A stretch of 64,000 bases of DNA from Dermatemys mawii. Its lineage: Eukaryota > Chordata > Testudines > Dermatemydidae. The translations under genes and the position numbers were made by a program. A model generated the notes under the pieces. It was not told the DNA's origin, made no database searches, and saw only the letters and a list, made by a program, of their open reading frames with translations. The stretch spans positions 19,425,817 to 19,489,816 of the forward strand of contig ML677373.1 in NCBI GenBank assembly GCA_007922305.1. The letters are read 5' to 3'. Shown one piece after another: positions 12,555-24,564 of the stretch (positions are counted from its first letter, which is position 1; the number at the start of each line of letters is the position of its first letter).

Positions 12555-13215
12555 GGGAAGGGTTAAGGCTGGCATTGGAGGCTGGCAGGAGACAAAGATT
12601 GGGAGCTGCAGATGGAGACTGGGACTGGCAAGGCAAGGAGACTAGGTGTGGGAGCTAGGGAGGGAGAAGACTGGGGAACTAGAAAGTCAGCGGTTTGGGA
12701 GAAACAGGTTAGATGAGGAGCTAAGGGAGAGACTGGGTCTAGGAACCAATAGGGTGAGAGAAGAGGAGAGCAGGATCTGGGATGTTGGGGAGAACTGGTA
12801 CTGGCTGGACGAAGAGACTGGGTCAAGGAACTTGGAGGTGTGAGTGGAGAAGATGATAGAGATTGGATGAAAAGCCTGTGAAGGAACACAGGGACAGGGA
12901 CCGTGCTGGGGTGGGGGTGGGGGACAGAATGGAGAATTCAGGAAGGGAACTGGGACTGGCTGAACAAGAAGACTGGAAAGAAGGAGTGGGGTGGGGAAGA
13001 ATGTAGACAGGAGCTGGGTGAGAAGATGATGGGAATGGGGACATGAAGGGCTGGACTAAGACTTGCTGAGCAAATAGACTGCCAGTTGGATCAGAAACTT
13101 GAACAACGAGACTGAGCCTGGCTAGGTGAGGAGAAAGGGACTAGGATGAGGAGCCAGTGGTGTAATATGGACTGGGACTAGTTAGAGGGGATTGAGAAGA
13201 AGGGATCAGGCATAG
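12555..13215 (+). repeat. degenerate purine-rich minisatellite
   Basis: Imperfect tandem repetition of words such as 'gagactgggactggc', 'gggaactgggactggctg' and 'gaagactgg', in a strand with almost no pyrimidine runs. Several G runs occur, including one near 12545-12560 and ggggtgggggtggggg near 12909-12924. The open frames on either strand are low-complexity artefacts of this composition. Confidence 0.65.
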
Positions 13216-13620
13216 GAGAAAAGGATAGATGAGCTTGGAATGGAGCCCATGTTCCCTGAGTCTCAGCATTCCACTGTTGTCAGCAAACATGTCTGGAAAC
13301 CCACTGGCAAAGTGTCTCATCACAAGCAACCTCAGTGCTAAGGAATGGAGCTGGAAGAGGCTCCACATGGGCTGGGCTCCAGGTAAAATCCTTGGAGCTA
13401 GGGGATGTGGGCCAATCAGCACCTCTCTCCCACAACTGGCCAATGGGTGCCAGAGACTCCAAGAGGGTAGGAGGAGTGTCAATGAGTGTGTGTCTCTCTC
13501 TTGCTCATTGTGGGGCTGTCCCTTTTCACCGCTGACCCCATCAAGTTTCCCTGCCTGTTGTGGCAGGAGGGTGGCGTTTCTAGACTTTTGACACTCTAAC
13601 TTTTGAGTACTTGACTTTGC
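13216..13620. repeat. GC-richer unclassified block next to the minisatellite
   Basis: About 400 bases clearly richer in GC than the neighbouring intron, ending abruptly in AT-rich sequence near 13620. It contains two inverted-CCAAT-like words (ggccaatc near 13412 and ggccaatg near 13439). Open frames here have no family resemblance. It is probably part of the same unidentified repeat as the minisatellite. Confidence 0.3.
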
Positions 13621-15479
13621 GACATTAAAAATATTTTAATGAAGTAATAAATGAGTCTTGTTTTTAAATAGCACACCCATTTTTCTTTTAAAATATTAAT
13701 GATTACCAAAACAATTGTCATTGCTACAAGAACAATTCAAATCTAAACTGATGCAGAACCAGGTCAAAATATATGTGCACACATATACATATATATAGAC
13801 ATTTGAGTTGGAATTATTACTTCCTAACATGTACATATTTTTTACTCTCTTCAGTTCACCTTTCTTTTGTCTTTCTATCTCTGTGATATCTCTTGAGAAC
13901 TTCAGATCAAGAACAACTATTGTTATCTCAACCCTTAGGGAATATGCCTTCTGACTCCTGAAATAGATGTGATAAAGCTTATTTCAGGATGGATTATATA
14001 GCTGTGTGATAATAAACAAGATGGGAAAAACTTTTGTTTTGATAGAGATCAGTACAGGGGTCCACATGTTCAAAAACGTTGATGTAACTGTGTACTGTAA
14101 AAATCTTTGAGATGAGACAAAAATAATACGTGAAGCATGTTATTTACATATGCCCATAAAATAGAACACAGATTTGGCTATAAAATACTAAAAACAATAG
14201 CCTGTTTTTGAGTAAAGGAAGCATACATTATCGGGTATAATCTGTTTGCTTAAATACATACCAGTATCTAATAACCTTTATTGATCTATGGTGACTATTC
14301 CCTGTTAAGATCCTTGAACATCAAACAAATAATAGGTAATAACCCTAAATGTCACTGTTTGATTAAGGATACTAATCTACTAAATCAGGAACCAGTTAGG
14401 CTAAATGGTTTTACAAGTAAAGGAAACACCTGCTTTTTACAAATAATCTGCTTGTATTCCAAACAGGCAGCTAAGTGTAGTAACTGTGATACAATATTAT
14501 CAAGAACAGTTCTTGAGACAGCTGTTATACATATATAATATGCTAGGACAGTAAATACTGACTTCCGACCACCCTAATGGAAAATCCCTCTGTCTCTGAG
14601 AATGTTCCAAACCAGCTAAATACTCAGACTTCCACACAGTTAGCTTCTGTACTGACATTTTCTGCCAGAGAGTCTTTTCAACTGTTTTTTTCTTTCTTGT
14701 TTTTCATTTGAGATATCAGTATGCTACGTTAGAGTGTGTCAGTTGCATCTTGTTACAGACATTAAAGGTCATTGATACTAATACAGATTTTTGCCTAGAT
14801 ATTTTCTAGAGATATGATTTCTGATCATATTATGCAAATACTTTTGCAATATGTAATCAGCTAAAGTGTACTGGATTCCTGTGGTTCACATTGTAGAAGT
14901 TTATAAGGTGTGGGGGTTTATTGATTTTTTTTTTCCCCCTTGAGGCTTCTGTAGAACTACAGAGGTGCTTTGTGGAGCTAGAGCTGTGACTTCCCATCAT
15001 TTGTACATGTTTGCAACACTTTTTAGCTGATGGCACATGTATTGCTTCTAAGTGTTCTCAGTGCCACTCTAGACTTCTGTACTTCATAAACCAAATTTTC
15101 TTTGTTTGCTCCATCTGTTCTTTCTCTCTCTCTGATGTAATTTCATTACACTCATTACTTTGAAATTTACAAATATTTAATGCTCACTTTATCCTAATAT
15201 CAATTCTTATATATTATCAATAAATATAAGAATTGATGCAGAATCATGCAATCTCTTCAATTAGATATGCATAAAATTGTACACCTATTTCCTAAGCCTC
15301 TGAGAACATTCATATTAATCAAACATCATGCTGCAAATAATTGGGTGCTGGAAGAACAGCCTCTAAATTTACCACTACTCTTTATCACAAAGAAAAAATA
15401 GATAGGAGGGTAACATCTCTACACTATTACCTCAGCAGTGCTCCAAAAAAAAAAAAAAAAAATCCTTGACACCTAACCT

Positions 15480-15895
15480 GCCTTAGGCAAAAAACCAGTG
15501 TGAACAGATGTGCTTTGTACCATGCCTGGAAGGTTGACAAACTCTGAAACTCACTTCCCCTTGTTGGTCCAAGAGAATCAGAGTAAAGAATCCTCCACAG
15601 ATTAAAACTTGCTACTAGCCACCTGACACTAAAAGGTAGGGCATGTTAGAAACAGCCTAGGAGCTCTGAAATGGTTTAAAGGGAGAGGTAATCTCAGATA
15701 GCTAGGATCTGTACCATCTAAGGCCTTAAAGAACAAAACTGGCAGCTTGAATTGCACCTAGAAGTCAGTAGTCTTTTTTTTTTAATTGTTATTATTTACT
15801 ACTTGTATTATAATAACACCCAAAATGTGCTGGGTGCTTTGCAAACATTTAAAGCAGTCCTTGCTTCAAAGAGTTTATAATCTAAAGAGGTTTTT
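15480..15895 (-). repeat. LINE (L2-like) 3' debris, antisense
   Basis: The segment 15785-15895 reads '...acttgtattataataacacc...gtgctgggtgctttgcaaac...agagtttataatctaaag'. That is the reverse complement of the L2-like tail at 37500-37635. The preceding part contains 'atctaaggccttaaagaacaaaac...cttgaattgcacc', which I know as a common reptile LINE-derived segment. The first part may be a different element. Confidence 0.5.
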
Positions 15896-15954
15896 TAAAA
15901 AGAGAAAAAAAGTGAAATTAGGAGAAATGGGGCCTGTAAGGTAGAGTGAGCATG

Positions 15955-16031
15955 TGTGTATATACACATTTTCTGGAATCTGTATGTGTGTGTGTTGGGA
16001 GGAGGGTGTGTTTGTGTGTGTATGTACATAT
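15955..16031 (+). repeat. TG-rich microsatellite flanking the LTR-like repeat
   Basis: Interrupted TG/TGTA runs end at the boundary of the 16032 repeat. Its other flank is a TA array (16696-16719). The copy at 43737 has the same arrangement. Confidence 0.7.
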
Positions 16032-16684
16032 TGTGACGGAGTCAGACCAGAAGGATATAAGAGAGTGCTGGAAGGCAGGTATATTAGTCTTAGGATGTGC
16101 AGGTCCCTGTTCCCTGGATAGCCAAACAAAGGCTACTCCAGACCCTCAAGACACCTGGGGCCGATTAAGAACCTTCTAGAAAGGAGTAGAAACAGCTAGC
16201 CTGATTGGGACACCTGAAGCCAATCAGGGACTGGCTGAAACCAGATAAAAACCTCCCAGTTAGTCAGGTGGGTGTCAGGAGCTGTGGAAGGAGGTTGTGC
16301 TGTTGGTGAGACTGAGTGGTGGACAACATATCATCCAGAAGGAAGGAGGCTCTGAGGTAAGGGTGAAGTGGAATTTGAAGAAGCGGGGACTGCTGTGGGG
16401 AAGTAGCCCAGGGAATTGTATTGTGTTTTGTGGCTAAAAGGTCATCCATCTTAGCTGATACTATTAGGGTCCCTGGGCTGGAGCCTGGAGTAGAGGGCGG
16501 GCCCGGGCTTCCCCCATTTTTCCACCTTCCATACTGGCCTGTGATGAAGGTACTCACTAGGCGGTGACTCTTGCCAATTATACTGAGAAAGGGAGGTCAC
16601 TTTGGGGCCTAGATGAGTTTCTGAGGCCCCTAAATCTGCCAGGAAGTGCAGGACCCACAAGTACAAACTTGCAGCTTTGTCACA
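16032..16684 (+). mobile_element. solo LTR-like repeat, copy 1
   Basis: A 653-base unit beginning TGTGACggagtc and ending ctttGTCACA, so it has TG...CA ends with a 6-base inverted repeat. ATAT lies directly on both sides and may be a 4-base target duplication. The interior has a CCAAT word (16220-16224) and a TATA-like gataaaaac (16243-16251), in the order expected of an LTR promoter. No gag, pol or env sequence is attached. The second copy (43737-44375) is inverted and clearly similar along its length. Superfamily (Gypsy-type or endogenous retrovirus) is undetermined. Confidence 0.6.
16217..16252 (+). promoter_or_regulatory. putative LTR promoter elements (CCAAT and TATA-like)
   Basis: gccaatcagg is followed about 20 bases later by agataaaaacc. 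The spacing and position near the first third of the unit fit an LTR U3 region, and the inverted copy keeps both words. No evidence of activity. Confidence 0.35.
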
Positions 16685-16695
16685 ATATGTATGGT

Positions 16696-16719
16696 TATAT
16701 ATATATATATATATATATA
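16696..16719 (+). repeat. (TA)n microsatellite
   Basis: About 12 TA units, 12 bases downstream of the LTR-like repeat. Confidence 0.9.
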
Positions 16720-17628
16720 GTCTGACTGAGGAGTTATATTTAAGTTAAAGATTCTGTAAACTATTATGAGTGTGCTTTTGTTTGGGTGTTTAGGTTTGAT
16801 GTACAGTTCACATACACTGCAAAATGATAATACCCAAGAATTTCAAAGTCAGAACAGATTAATTAACCTTGACTTATCTTGTGCTTGTTTAAGAATGTAG
16901 CTAAGAGTACATGCAGTCTTTCTCACATGTTTGTTGACTCACTCTCACTTTTTATTACAATGAGGGTGAAGAATTCTAGAGTAGTGCAGTTCTCTTCTTC
17001 CTCTGTATCTTATCTTTCCTCGGGGCCAATTGCTTTTGGATGCCATAGTATCTGAATGTATATTATGCTGTGGCTAGTATGCTTAAGTAACTTTGTTAAA
17101 CCATTTAATCTTATGTTTAAAAAATGCTTTGTGAAAAAATCTTCTATATAAAAATCCATTACAAGTTTAAGTTCAAAACAAGTCAAGAAGAAGGAACTCC
17201 TGTCTAGGCTATTAGGCATTGTAAGATACGGGTCAGACAAATCTGTATCTCTTCTTATCTACACTTTATTTCATGATCTCTCAGTATCCTTATACTGGGA
17301 ATTGCTACTTAAAAAAAAAACTAGTTCTTTTTAATACAATTATTGCATTTTTAATACTAGAAGCTTAATATTTCTTTGGGCAGGAAGAAAAATCACACTA
17401 GTAGAGAAGGTTATATTCTGATAGTCTCAGCCTGCTTCTAATTTTGTCCCCAACTTTGTTTGAACTGTGGAAACATCATATTACATATGTTGATTATATT
17501 TCAACAACTTCTTATCTAAACCTATACGACACTCATTTATTAAATTCAAAATTGAAATAATGCTTAATCATTCTGTTAATCACATGCTGTAGTAGCTAAA
17601 ATGTAAAAATTTTTCTTTGAAATGGTAG

Positions 17629-17708
17629 ATTCATGGCTTCCAAAATGACCTTGATAAAGAGAGAGGAGATTCTCAAAAGAAAATTCGCAAACTGGAAGAG
17701 GCTTTGAA
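17629..17708 (+). CDS. CEP112: CEP112 coding exon f (window exon 6)
   Basis: An 80-base exon, phase 0 start, ending with two bases (AA) of a split lysine codon. The acceptor is gaaatggtag|ATTCAT and the donor TTTGAA|gtaagt. The peptide is IHGFQNDLDKERGDSQ, then KKIRKLEEALK. Exon g supplies the missing G and continues EKEEQLTR. Exons f and g total 216 bases and so form a frame-neutral pair, separated by the largest intron of the window. The upstream part looks less conserved than exons g and h compared with my memory of mammalian CEP112. Confidence 0.92.
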
Positions 17709-18084
17709 GTAAGTAAGATGTGATAAAGAATAATTTCTTTCTTTAAATGTCTCTATGTTTTTATTCAAATTCAGTAAGTAAACCATATGCTTTGTGTTTT
17801 ATAACAGCACTTCTATAGTTTAGTTTGGGTCAGCTTTCCATTATAAAACCTTATTTTTAGGGTTTTATTAGTCAGCTATAAAAAGTTTTTAAAAAATCAG
17901 TTCATCTGGTTTTAAGTGATAGGAATGTGACAAAATAGAAGTTAGTGGTTTCAGATGCTCTTTTCTCCTTAAGTAACTCAAACCAGCTTCAGTTTAGAAC
18001 TGGCATGTTTGCAGACCATTATTACTTACTGAAGATTAGTTGTTGTGGACATTTATTAAGGGAATCAGGTTACAACTGAGATGT

Positions 18085-18985
18085 TCATGTATTGTTGTTG
18101 TTTATTTGTATTGTGGTAGTTCCTAAAGTTATGTCCCTAGGTACTGTACAAACAAGATTCAATAGTTAAGATGCTAGCTTGAGACTCAGGAGCCCTGGGT
18201 TCAATTCTCTGTACCATAACAGATTTCCTTTGTGACCTTAAGCAAGTCACTTAGTCTCTGTGACTGAGTTCCCCATCTGTAAAATGAAGATAGTTCCCCC
18301 GACCCTGGTGTTTTTCCTTACCCTCCAGATCAGTTGTGAGGGTAAATATATTAATGATTGGGAAGTGCTTGGATATTACAGTGATGGGCATTATATAAGT
18401 ATATAAGACCAAAAGATATAAAAAGAGACAGTTCCTGTCCTAAAGAGATTACAATGTAAGTATAAGATGAAAGACAACAGGTGGACACAACAAATATACT
18501 GGGGAATTCAAAGAACAATACCAATCTGCATGATAGCAACTGTCATCAAAAGAGAACTCATGGAAGAAAGTGTGAAGGTGCTTGTTGGAAAATTTTACAA
18601 ATTGGTGGGCAAGGTTAGCATCAGTTGCACAGCAGGTGCAAGGACTGACATCTTGTTACTGTATAAGATATTATAGTAGGGCAGGGATATGCTGTGAAAT
18701 CCTTAAAATGAAGACAGATAATGTGTATTAGATATGATGGAGAATGGAGGCCAGTAGTGGGTTAGTCAAAGGAATGGCCCAGGAAAATAATCTGTGCAGC
18801 AGCATTTTGGAAGGCCATAAGTGGTCAAGATGGAATTTGTCAAGGCCAGAGAGGAGGAGGTTACAGTAGTCAAGATGATGAGGACTCGGAAGAGAATTTT
18901 AGCTGTATGGACTGAGACTAAAGACCAGGTCTTAGAAGTGTTATGCAGGAAGAGAGCATAGATTAACTTATTCATTTTATTTCAC
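18085..18985 (-). mobile_element. L2-like LINE 3' part, antisense, interrupted by a SINE
   Basis: Read on the minus strand this is the 3' end of an L2-like LINE. The + strand shows 'atttgtattgtggtag...aggtactgtacaaac' (18100-18155), resuming after a SINE with 'gacagttcctgtcctaaagagattacaatgtaag' (18425-18460). Further on are the LINE-derived words 'gaaggtgcttgtt', 'gtcaaggccagagaggagg' and 'gttacagtagtcaagatgatga'. The same family lies in sense orientation at 36210-37640. Confidence 0.65.
18158..18390 (+). repeat. MIR-like SINE inserted in the L2-like LINE
   Basis: It has a tRNA-like head 'gttaagatgctagcttgagactcaggagccctgggttcaattc', whose GGTTCAATTC resembles a pol III B box. Then come 'tttgtgaccttaagcaagtcacttag' and 'ccccatctgtaaaatgaagatag', the core of MIR-like SINEs. 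The LINE sequence continues on both sides. Confidence 0.7.
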
Positions 18986-20049
18986 TAAAAAGTGACTTCT
19001 GGAAATGCACACTAACATTATTTTCAGGGAAGAATCATAAGAATTTGTATCACTTAGATTTAAAAAGGCTGATTCGGATCGAAGATGCTGAATTTGAGCT
19101 CATGTTGTGTGTCGTATTGCATCTAGTAAGTGATTTTCCAGGACTTGTGCCTTGTGTCTGAAGGCAGAATCTGGATTTAAAACATACATTTCAATTGTTT
19201 GACAAAATACATCTGGTGTGACAGCTTTTCACAGTCTAAGTAGCCCATTCTGTCAATGTTAATGAACAAAGCTGACTACCTTGTCTAGTGTGGTGTAAAC
19301 CTTACGTAGTGTCTGATCTTAAAATGTAGTATCTGAGTCTAAGCACAGGGGGCCAAAATTAAAGTCAGAGGCCTGGATTCTAATCTTAGATGTGTAGTTT
19401 GAAATGCTACGTGTCTTGAAAATACACTGTCATGCTAATTCAGTAGTGAATTTTTCAACCTATGTGAAGGTACGTGCTGTACATCTGAGTTTAGACGTTA
19501 ATGTGGGAGGCCATTTTTCAAAATTGAGCAGTTTAATGGGCTGTTTAAATGTGATAAATGGAGTCTCAAATCAACACTTAAGAACATAAATAGCCTTTTT
19601 ATTACATGTATGTGGTAATCTGAACCTTCCAATATATTGAGACATCCACTTTTGGAAACTTTGACATGTAATGTTAATTTAGGGCCAGTCATTCTCAATA
19701 GAGTTGAGTAGTACCTTAATCTGTAAATAATCCTGTTAATTTAAAAGATAAATTAACTGGATACTTTTGAAATCTTTCATAGATGTGTTTGCTCTGAGGA
19801 GCTTTACAAAGCATCCTCAGTTTTGCTTCAGAGTGAGATGGACAGAGACTGTATCTGATGTATTCTATTGGAATGAAGCAAAGATCTCCTTCATACTTCT
19901 CCACTAATTCCATTATTTTTATTGGTGATTAGAAAAATCAGATTAGGCCAGTATCCTTCTGAGTACTACAGATTTGACAGGCCAGTGATGGTACTAAGAT
20001 CTTTTGGAGCTATCTAAGAAAGCCCCCATATCATTTTATAAATAGAATT

Positions 20050-20165
20050 TATATTAACACCCAAAGATCCCCCGTTAGGAGTGGAGATCCATTGTTTTGG
20101 ACTTTGTACAAACATGGATAAGAGACTGTTCCTGTTCCAGAGAGTTTACAATGTAAATAATCATC
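20050..20165 (-). repeat. L2-like LINE 3' tail fragment, antisense
   Basis: Contains 'tttgtacaaacatggataagagactgttcctgttccagagagtttacaatgtaaat'. This matches the antisense L2-like tail seen at 15785-15895 and 18425-18460. Confidence 0.6.
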
Positions 20166-20655
20166 TAACAGTGTCATTTGACCTCCTTATGGACAGTTCT
20201 TCTGACAATACATGTGCATTCCAATCTTAGTGTTGGGGAGCACAGCACAGGGTCATTGAAAATTTTCCCCTCTGCGGTACCCATTGGGTGGCTCAAGCTC
20301 CCATTGCTGCAGCACATCATTGCATGAAGGTGTAAAGGGCAAAGCCTTCAGTAAGCCCCCTCAGTTCCTTTTTACTATCTGTGACAGTCATTGGAACTCT
20401 GTTCAGTACCAAAACAATTCTCTCTCTCCAGCATTTGTAAATATAGCGTGTGTTCTGTATAGTTAGTTTAGTCTTCAATATACTTTGGATAGTTAGTTTT
20501 AATAGGTGGTTGTTTTTTTGTTTTTTTTTAAAAAGATTTTTGGATTTGTTTTCCTGTTTGCAAGCTAGATGTGGTGCAAGATTTGGGTGAGTTGTCCTTC
20601 AGTCCCTGTTCAGAACGGCTCTGATCCCATCATCTGTTTTCATGACTTATGAGTC

Positions 20656-20775
20656 ACCAAGCTTGGAATGCACATGTGCAATCACTCAAAGAAGAAAAAT
20701 GGTTACCGACCTGTTCCATAACTGTTGTTGTTCGAGATGTGTTGCATATGTCCGCTCCAGGACCCACTCTCCTAT
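20656..20775. mobile_element. DIRS-like terminal palindrome, fragment 1
   Basis: Two imperfect inverted arms meet at 'aatggttacc'. The left arm is 'ggaatgcacatgtgcaatcactcaaagaag'. The right arm is 'gttcgagatgtgttgcatatgtccgctcc', which on the other strand resembles the left arm. The same words form the ends at 23486-23738 and 29066-29352. Confidence 0.6.
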
Positions 20776-21379
20776 CTCACTGCATTGGAGTATTATGTCT
20801 AAAAGAGCCCAGTGGTGGTTGGAGGTGACTCCACCCTTTTACCTGCATGCAGTGTGAGCTATCCCAACGGATGCCATGGAGGAAGAAAAATTCTGACAAC
20901 TGCACTAGAGGCAAACACACGTTTACAGTATAATAGATATGTAGAAATCATCTCAAAGAGTAAGTTACAGAACAGTTTAGTAATTTTTTTCCCTAGCAAT
21001 GGAAAAGAACTTATCCCTGTGGGCAACAGATAACCTGTCTCCAGGTGTGCCCCAATTTGATCTATTTTGGACTATTTATTATACCTGAAGTCTGAGCTTT
21101 TCCTTGTTACCATGCAAAGTGATCTATTGACATCTCAACTTACATTATAAATACATTATAAAATGTACTGTTTTCAGTTGGCAATTGAAAATCCTTCAGC
21201 CATTCCACTATTGTAACATTCCTCAAAGGTCTAGTTAAGATATCTGCACCAGTCAGAAAACCTGTCATGAACTTGGCACTGACAAAGTTAATGGATGTTC
21301 CTTTTTAATAACTGGGAGAGTTATTTTTTAATTTAACCAGTTGCTAAAGACATTTACAATTAAAAATTTCAGGTTATGT

Positions 21380-23480
21380 CATACTTTATTGTCCACATAA
21401 AGAGCCATCTGCTCACCATGACCCACATGTGCCTGCGACTGATGGGCCACACGACTGCGTGTGCCTACATGGTAAGCTATGCCTGGCTTCATTTGAGGCT
21501 CCTGCAAGCATGGTTGGTCTCGGTTTACATTCCCAGCAGGCATCCCCTGTACTGAATGATTTGTGTCCTCTCATCTCTGGACTGGTGGCAGGATCCCAAC
21601 TCAGTGCTTCAGGAAGTCCCCTGCATGATCCTGGCGCCCTTGCTCACGTTAGTCTCTGACACGTCTGATCTAGGCTGGGGAGCCCATATGGGCAAGCTCA
21701 ACACCCAAAGCCGTTGGCTGCAACACGACCTAACCCTTCAAATCAATTCTGGGAGCTCAGGGCAGTTCTCCTGGCGTGCTAGACTTTCTTGCCCCATCTG
21801 GAAGGCACAGTGGTGCAGGTCCTGACAGACAATACTGCTACATCAACTGGCAGGTCTTCGCCCTTTGTTGAGAAGCGCTCAGCCTGTGGGACTTTTGTGT
21901 GTGGCACGCCATTCATTTGGTGGCCGCCCACCTGCCCAGAACCAAGGACGTCTGGCAGATCACCTTGGCAGATCTTTCTCGTCTTGCCAGGAATGCTCAC
22001 TCCATCTGGAGGAGGTCAGCTTAATTTTCCGCAGGTGAGGAACTCCCCAGGTGGACCTGTTCACGTCTAGACAGAACAGGAAATGCCACGTGTTCTGTTC
22101 TCTGTTGGGCAGGGACAAGGGCTCCATGTTGGGCGCCTTCCTGATTCTGTGGTCAGGAATGCTGATGTACACCTTCTCGCCAGTGCTATTAACCCACAGA
22201 GCAACGGTCATCCTTGTAGCCCTAGCATGGTCTCATCAGCACTGGTTCACCACGCTCTTGAGTCTTTTGGTAGCCACCCAGTTGCAGCTGCCTCTTCAGG
22301 TGGATCTACTGTCCCACAACCACGGGAATCTGCTGCAACCAAACCTGGCGGTGATGCACTTGATGGCCTGGTTTCCGCATGGCTGAGGGGGGAAGAATGG
22401 CAGTGTTTTGCTGGTGTCCAGCAGGTCCTGCTGGGCAGCAGGAAACTTTCCACCAGGGCTATCTGCACAGCTAAGTGGAAGCGGTTCATGTGCTGGGCCT
22501 CGGATTGCCACATCCAAGTGGAAGAGGCCCCCTTGCAAGAGATCTTGGACCATTTATTGCACTTTAAGCACCAGGGCCTGTCGCTGTCCTCTGTCAGGGT
22601 GCACCTGGCAGCCATTTTGGCTATCCATCCTCCATTTCATGGCAGGTCAGTCTTTGCCCATCCCATGACGGCGCGGTTCCTGAAAGGTCTGGAGCACGTT
22701 TACCTGCATGTCTGAGACCTGGTCCCTCCTTGGGACCTGAACTTGAACGTATCCAGGCTCACGAGGCCCCGCTTTGAGCCCCTGGCTTCCTGCTTCCTTC
22801 TGTTTCTCACTTGAAAGTTCTCCTTTTTGGTTGCTGTAACTTCGGCCCGTAGGATGTCTGAGATCAGGGTGCTCACGTCTTAGCTGCCTTATACAATCTT
22901 CTGTAAGGACAAGGTCCAGCTGGATCCGCACCTGGCTTTTCTGCCCAAGATTATCTCTCAGTTCCATACCGGTCAGGATATATACCTACCGATCCTCTAC
23001 CTGAAGCTCATACTATGGATGAGGAATGCAGACTGCATACTCTGGACGTCTGGCGGGCGCTGTCCTTCTACGTAGAGAGGATGGGGTCATTCTATAAGTG
23101 TACACAATTGTTGCTGTCATGGACCAGATGACGGGTTGCCTAGTGTCTACCCAGAGAATCTCATCCTGGTTCATGGCTTGCATCTGCTGCTGGTATGAGC
23201 TGCCAAAAGTGCCTCTGTGAGTGATCATGATGGCTCACTCAAATAGGGTGCAGGCATCATCGGTGGCCTTCCTCACTCAGGACCTCATCCAGGAAATCTA
23301 TCTCATTGCAACCTGATTGTCCATCCACATGTGTGCTTCATGCTATGTGCTGATCCAGCAAGCTCAGGCTGATCCTGGTTTCGGCAGGGCACTACTCCAA
23401 TCTGCAAGACTGTGAACTCCGAGCTCACCTCCAGAGATTCTGCTTGTGAGTCACCTACAATAGAATCGACATGAGCGAGA
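21380..23480 (+). mobile_element. DIRS-like (tyrosine-recombinase) retrotransposon relic, RT/RNase H to recombinase
   Basis: The coding relic is spread over all three plus frames. The C-terminal part of the reverse transcriptase and the RNase H come first (21429-22070: SDTSDLGWGAHMG and TDNTATSTG as degraded catalytic blocks). Next is VDLFTSRQNRKCHVFCS (about 22045-22100). Then follows a tyrosine recombinase from about 22390 to 23300. The 5' half, with the gag-like ORF1 and the RT core, is missing, and stops and frameshifts abound. The tail module at 23486-23738 is its 3' end. Confidence 0.7.
22083..23290 (+). pseudogene. broken DIRS-like tyrosine recombinase
   Basis: The longest clean frame of the window (210 codons, 22083-22715) contains LLGSRKLSTRAICTAKW, ILDHLLHFKHQGLS and ARFLKGLEHVYLH, the SAM-like and core-binding part of DIRS/YR recombinases. 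Later frames carry VAVTSARRMSEIRV (about 22830-22875, the usual first catalytic arginine region) and AHSNRVQASS (about 23230-23265, the H..R region). The C-terminal tyrosine region is unreadable. Several stops (for example after 22715) make it inactive. It belongs to the transposon, not to CEP112. Confidence 0.65.
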
Positions 23481-23485
23481 ACTCA

Positions 23486-23738
23486 AAAAAGAAAAAACTG
23501 TTATCTGTCTTTTCTATCTGTTGGTCTTTGAGATGTGTTGCTCATGTCCATTCCATTACCTTCCCTCCTGCCCCTCTGTTGGAGCTGTCGGCAAGAAAGA
23601 ACCAAAAGGGCACAGGGTACCACTAAGGCAAAAGTCTCCGATGTCTGCGCACGTGGGCGCATGCACACCTCCAAGGGAATGGACATGAGCAACACATTTT
23701 GAAGAACAACGGTTACAAAAGATAGGTAACCATTTTTT
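23486..23738. repeat. DIRS-like 3' terminal palindromic module
   Basis: Left arm: 'aactgttatctgtc...tgagatgtgttgctcatgtccattcc'. Right arm: 'ggaatggacatgagcaacacattttgaagaac...gataggtaacc', which pairs with the left arm over about 50 bases with few mismatches. The spacer contains 'ccctcctgcccctctgttg', also present in the module at 29066. Inverted terminal and internal complementary repeats are known features of DIRS elements. Confidence 0.65.
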
Positions 23739-23779
23739 TTCTGAGAGCATTGCCTGTATATTCATGTTACGTCTACTTT

Positions 23780-24050
23780 TCTCTTTTCTTCAGAGTTTTA
23801 CTCTCCAAAGGACTCGGGGGTTTAACAGAAGGAAATGAGGCAGTAGGGACCACATGGCCTCTAGAAACCTCATCTCCGAATACTTGGTCTCTGAGGTGGT
23901 GCTTTTATAGTTTCAGTGGGGACACTGCTCTAGAAAGGTTTTGAAGCTTAGTGGTGCCAGGAGTGCATCCTGCTAGTGTATATGTGCAGTGTCCTCTCTC
24001 TTGAGGAACTACAGTTGCTTGTAAATAATCTTTCTTTCTCCTTTTTTCAA
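23780..24050 (+). repeat. possible further DIRS-like tail debris
   Basis: Words such as 'ttcagagttttactctccaaaggactcggggg', 'aacagaaggaaatgagg' and 'ggtgcttttatag' resemble the block near 33250-33400 that follows the third DIRS relic. The similarity is partial. Confidence 0.3.
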
Positions 24051-24564
24051 AGGTAACTGAAACAGTGTAGAGAATTGGCGCACACTGCACTGAAAAGAGA
24101 TATATTGCACCAACTAAGTTTTTCATTGAGTTTGCATCTTGATCAAATTTTAAGTATATAACAAACCCAGTATTTTCTGGGCATATGAATGATTTACACA
24201 TAGCAGATGCAAAAGTGACAAGTTTTGCTTCTTCCTCTTTTGATTATGTAGAATACTATTTTCATATGTTTTAGCCCAAATTAATTTTTGCCTATCTGTT
24301 TCAAAGTTACAGAAATAATTTTCTTAAAGAAGCAAAGATTATTCTGAAACAAACCAGAAGTGATTTACTAAAAACTGCTCAGTCAAATATTAGTGTTACT
24401 TATGGAGGTGGATAGGGGCTTTTTGAAGATGGTTTTATACAGTAAGTAAAGGCACAAAGCAGAAGCCTATATATCTTTATTCAGATAATCACTTAAGTAT
24501 TTGGAATAAACAGGCAATATTTCAAAGAGCTCAATACATTATAAAATATATAAAATACTTACTT

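Larger units (their letters stand above)
10729..17628 (+). other. CEP112: CEP112 intron 5
   Basis: A 6900-base phase 0 intron with a MITE-like unit (11575-11820), a purine-rich minisatellite (12555-13215), LINE tail debris (15480-15895), an LTR-like repeat with flanking microsatellites (15955-16720) and an 18-A run (15445-15462). I see nothing recognisable in 10729-11570, 11825-12270, 13620-15440 or 16725-17620. Confidence 0.85.

Noticed and set aside
13400..13450. CCAAT-like words as a promoter of a nested gene
   Set aside because: No downstream reading frame, splice sites or CpG island; more likely part of an unidentified repeat.
12563..13482. Several P/S-rich antisense frames of 73-113 codons
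   Set aside because: They arise from the purine-rich minisatellite and adjoining GC-rich block; no conserved domain.
18158..18230. Possible tRNA gene at the tRNA-like head of the SINE
   Set aside because: A B-box-like word exists, but no cloverleaf or anticodon stem is apparent, and the SINE core follows.
22083..22715. 210-codon frame as a host gene
   Set aside because: Its sequence is DIRS-like tyrosine recombinase, and the surrounding frames continue the same broken transposon.
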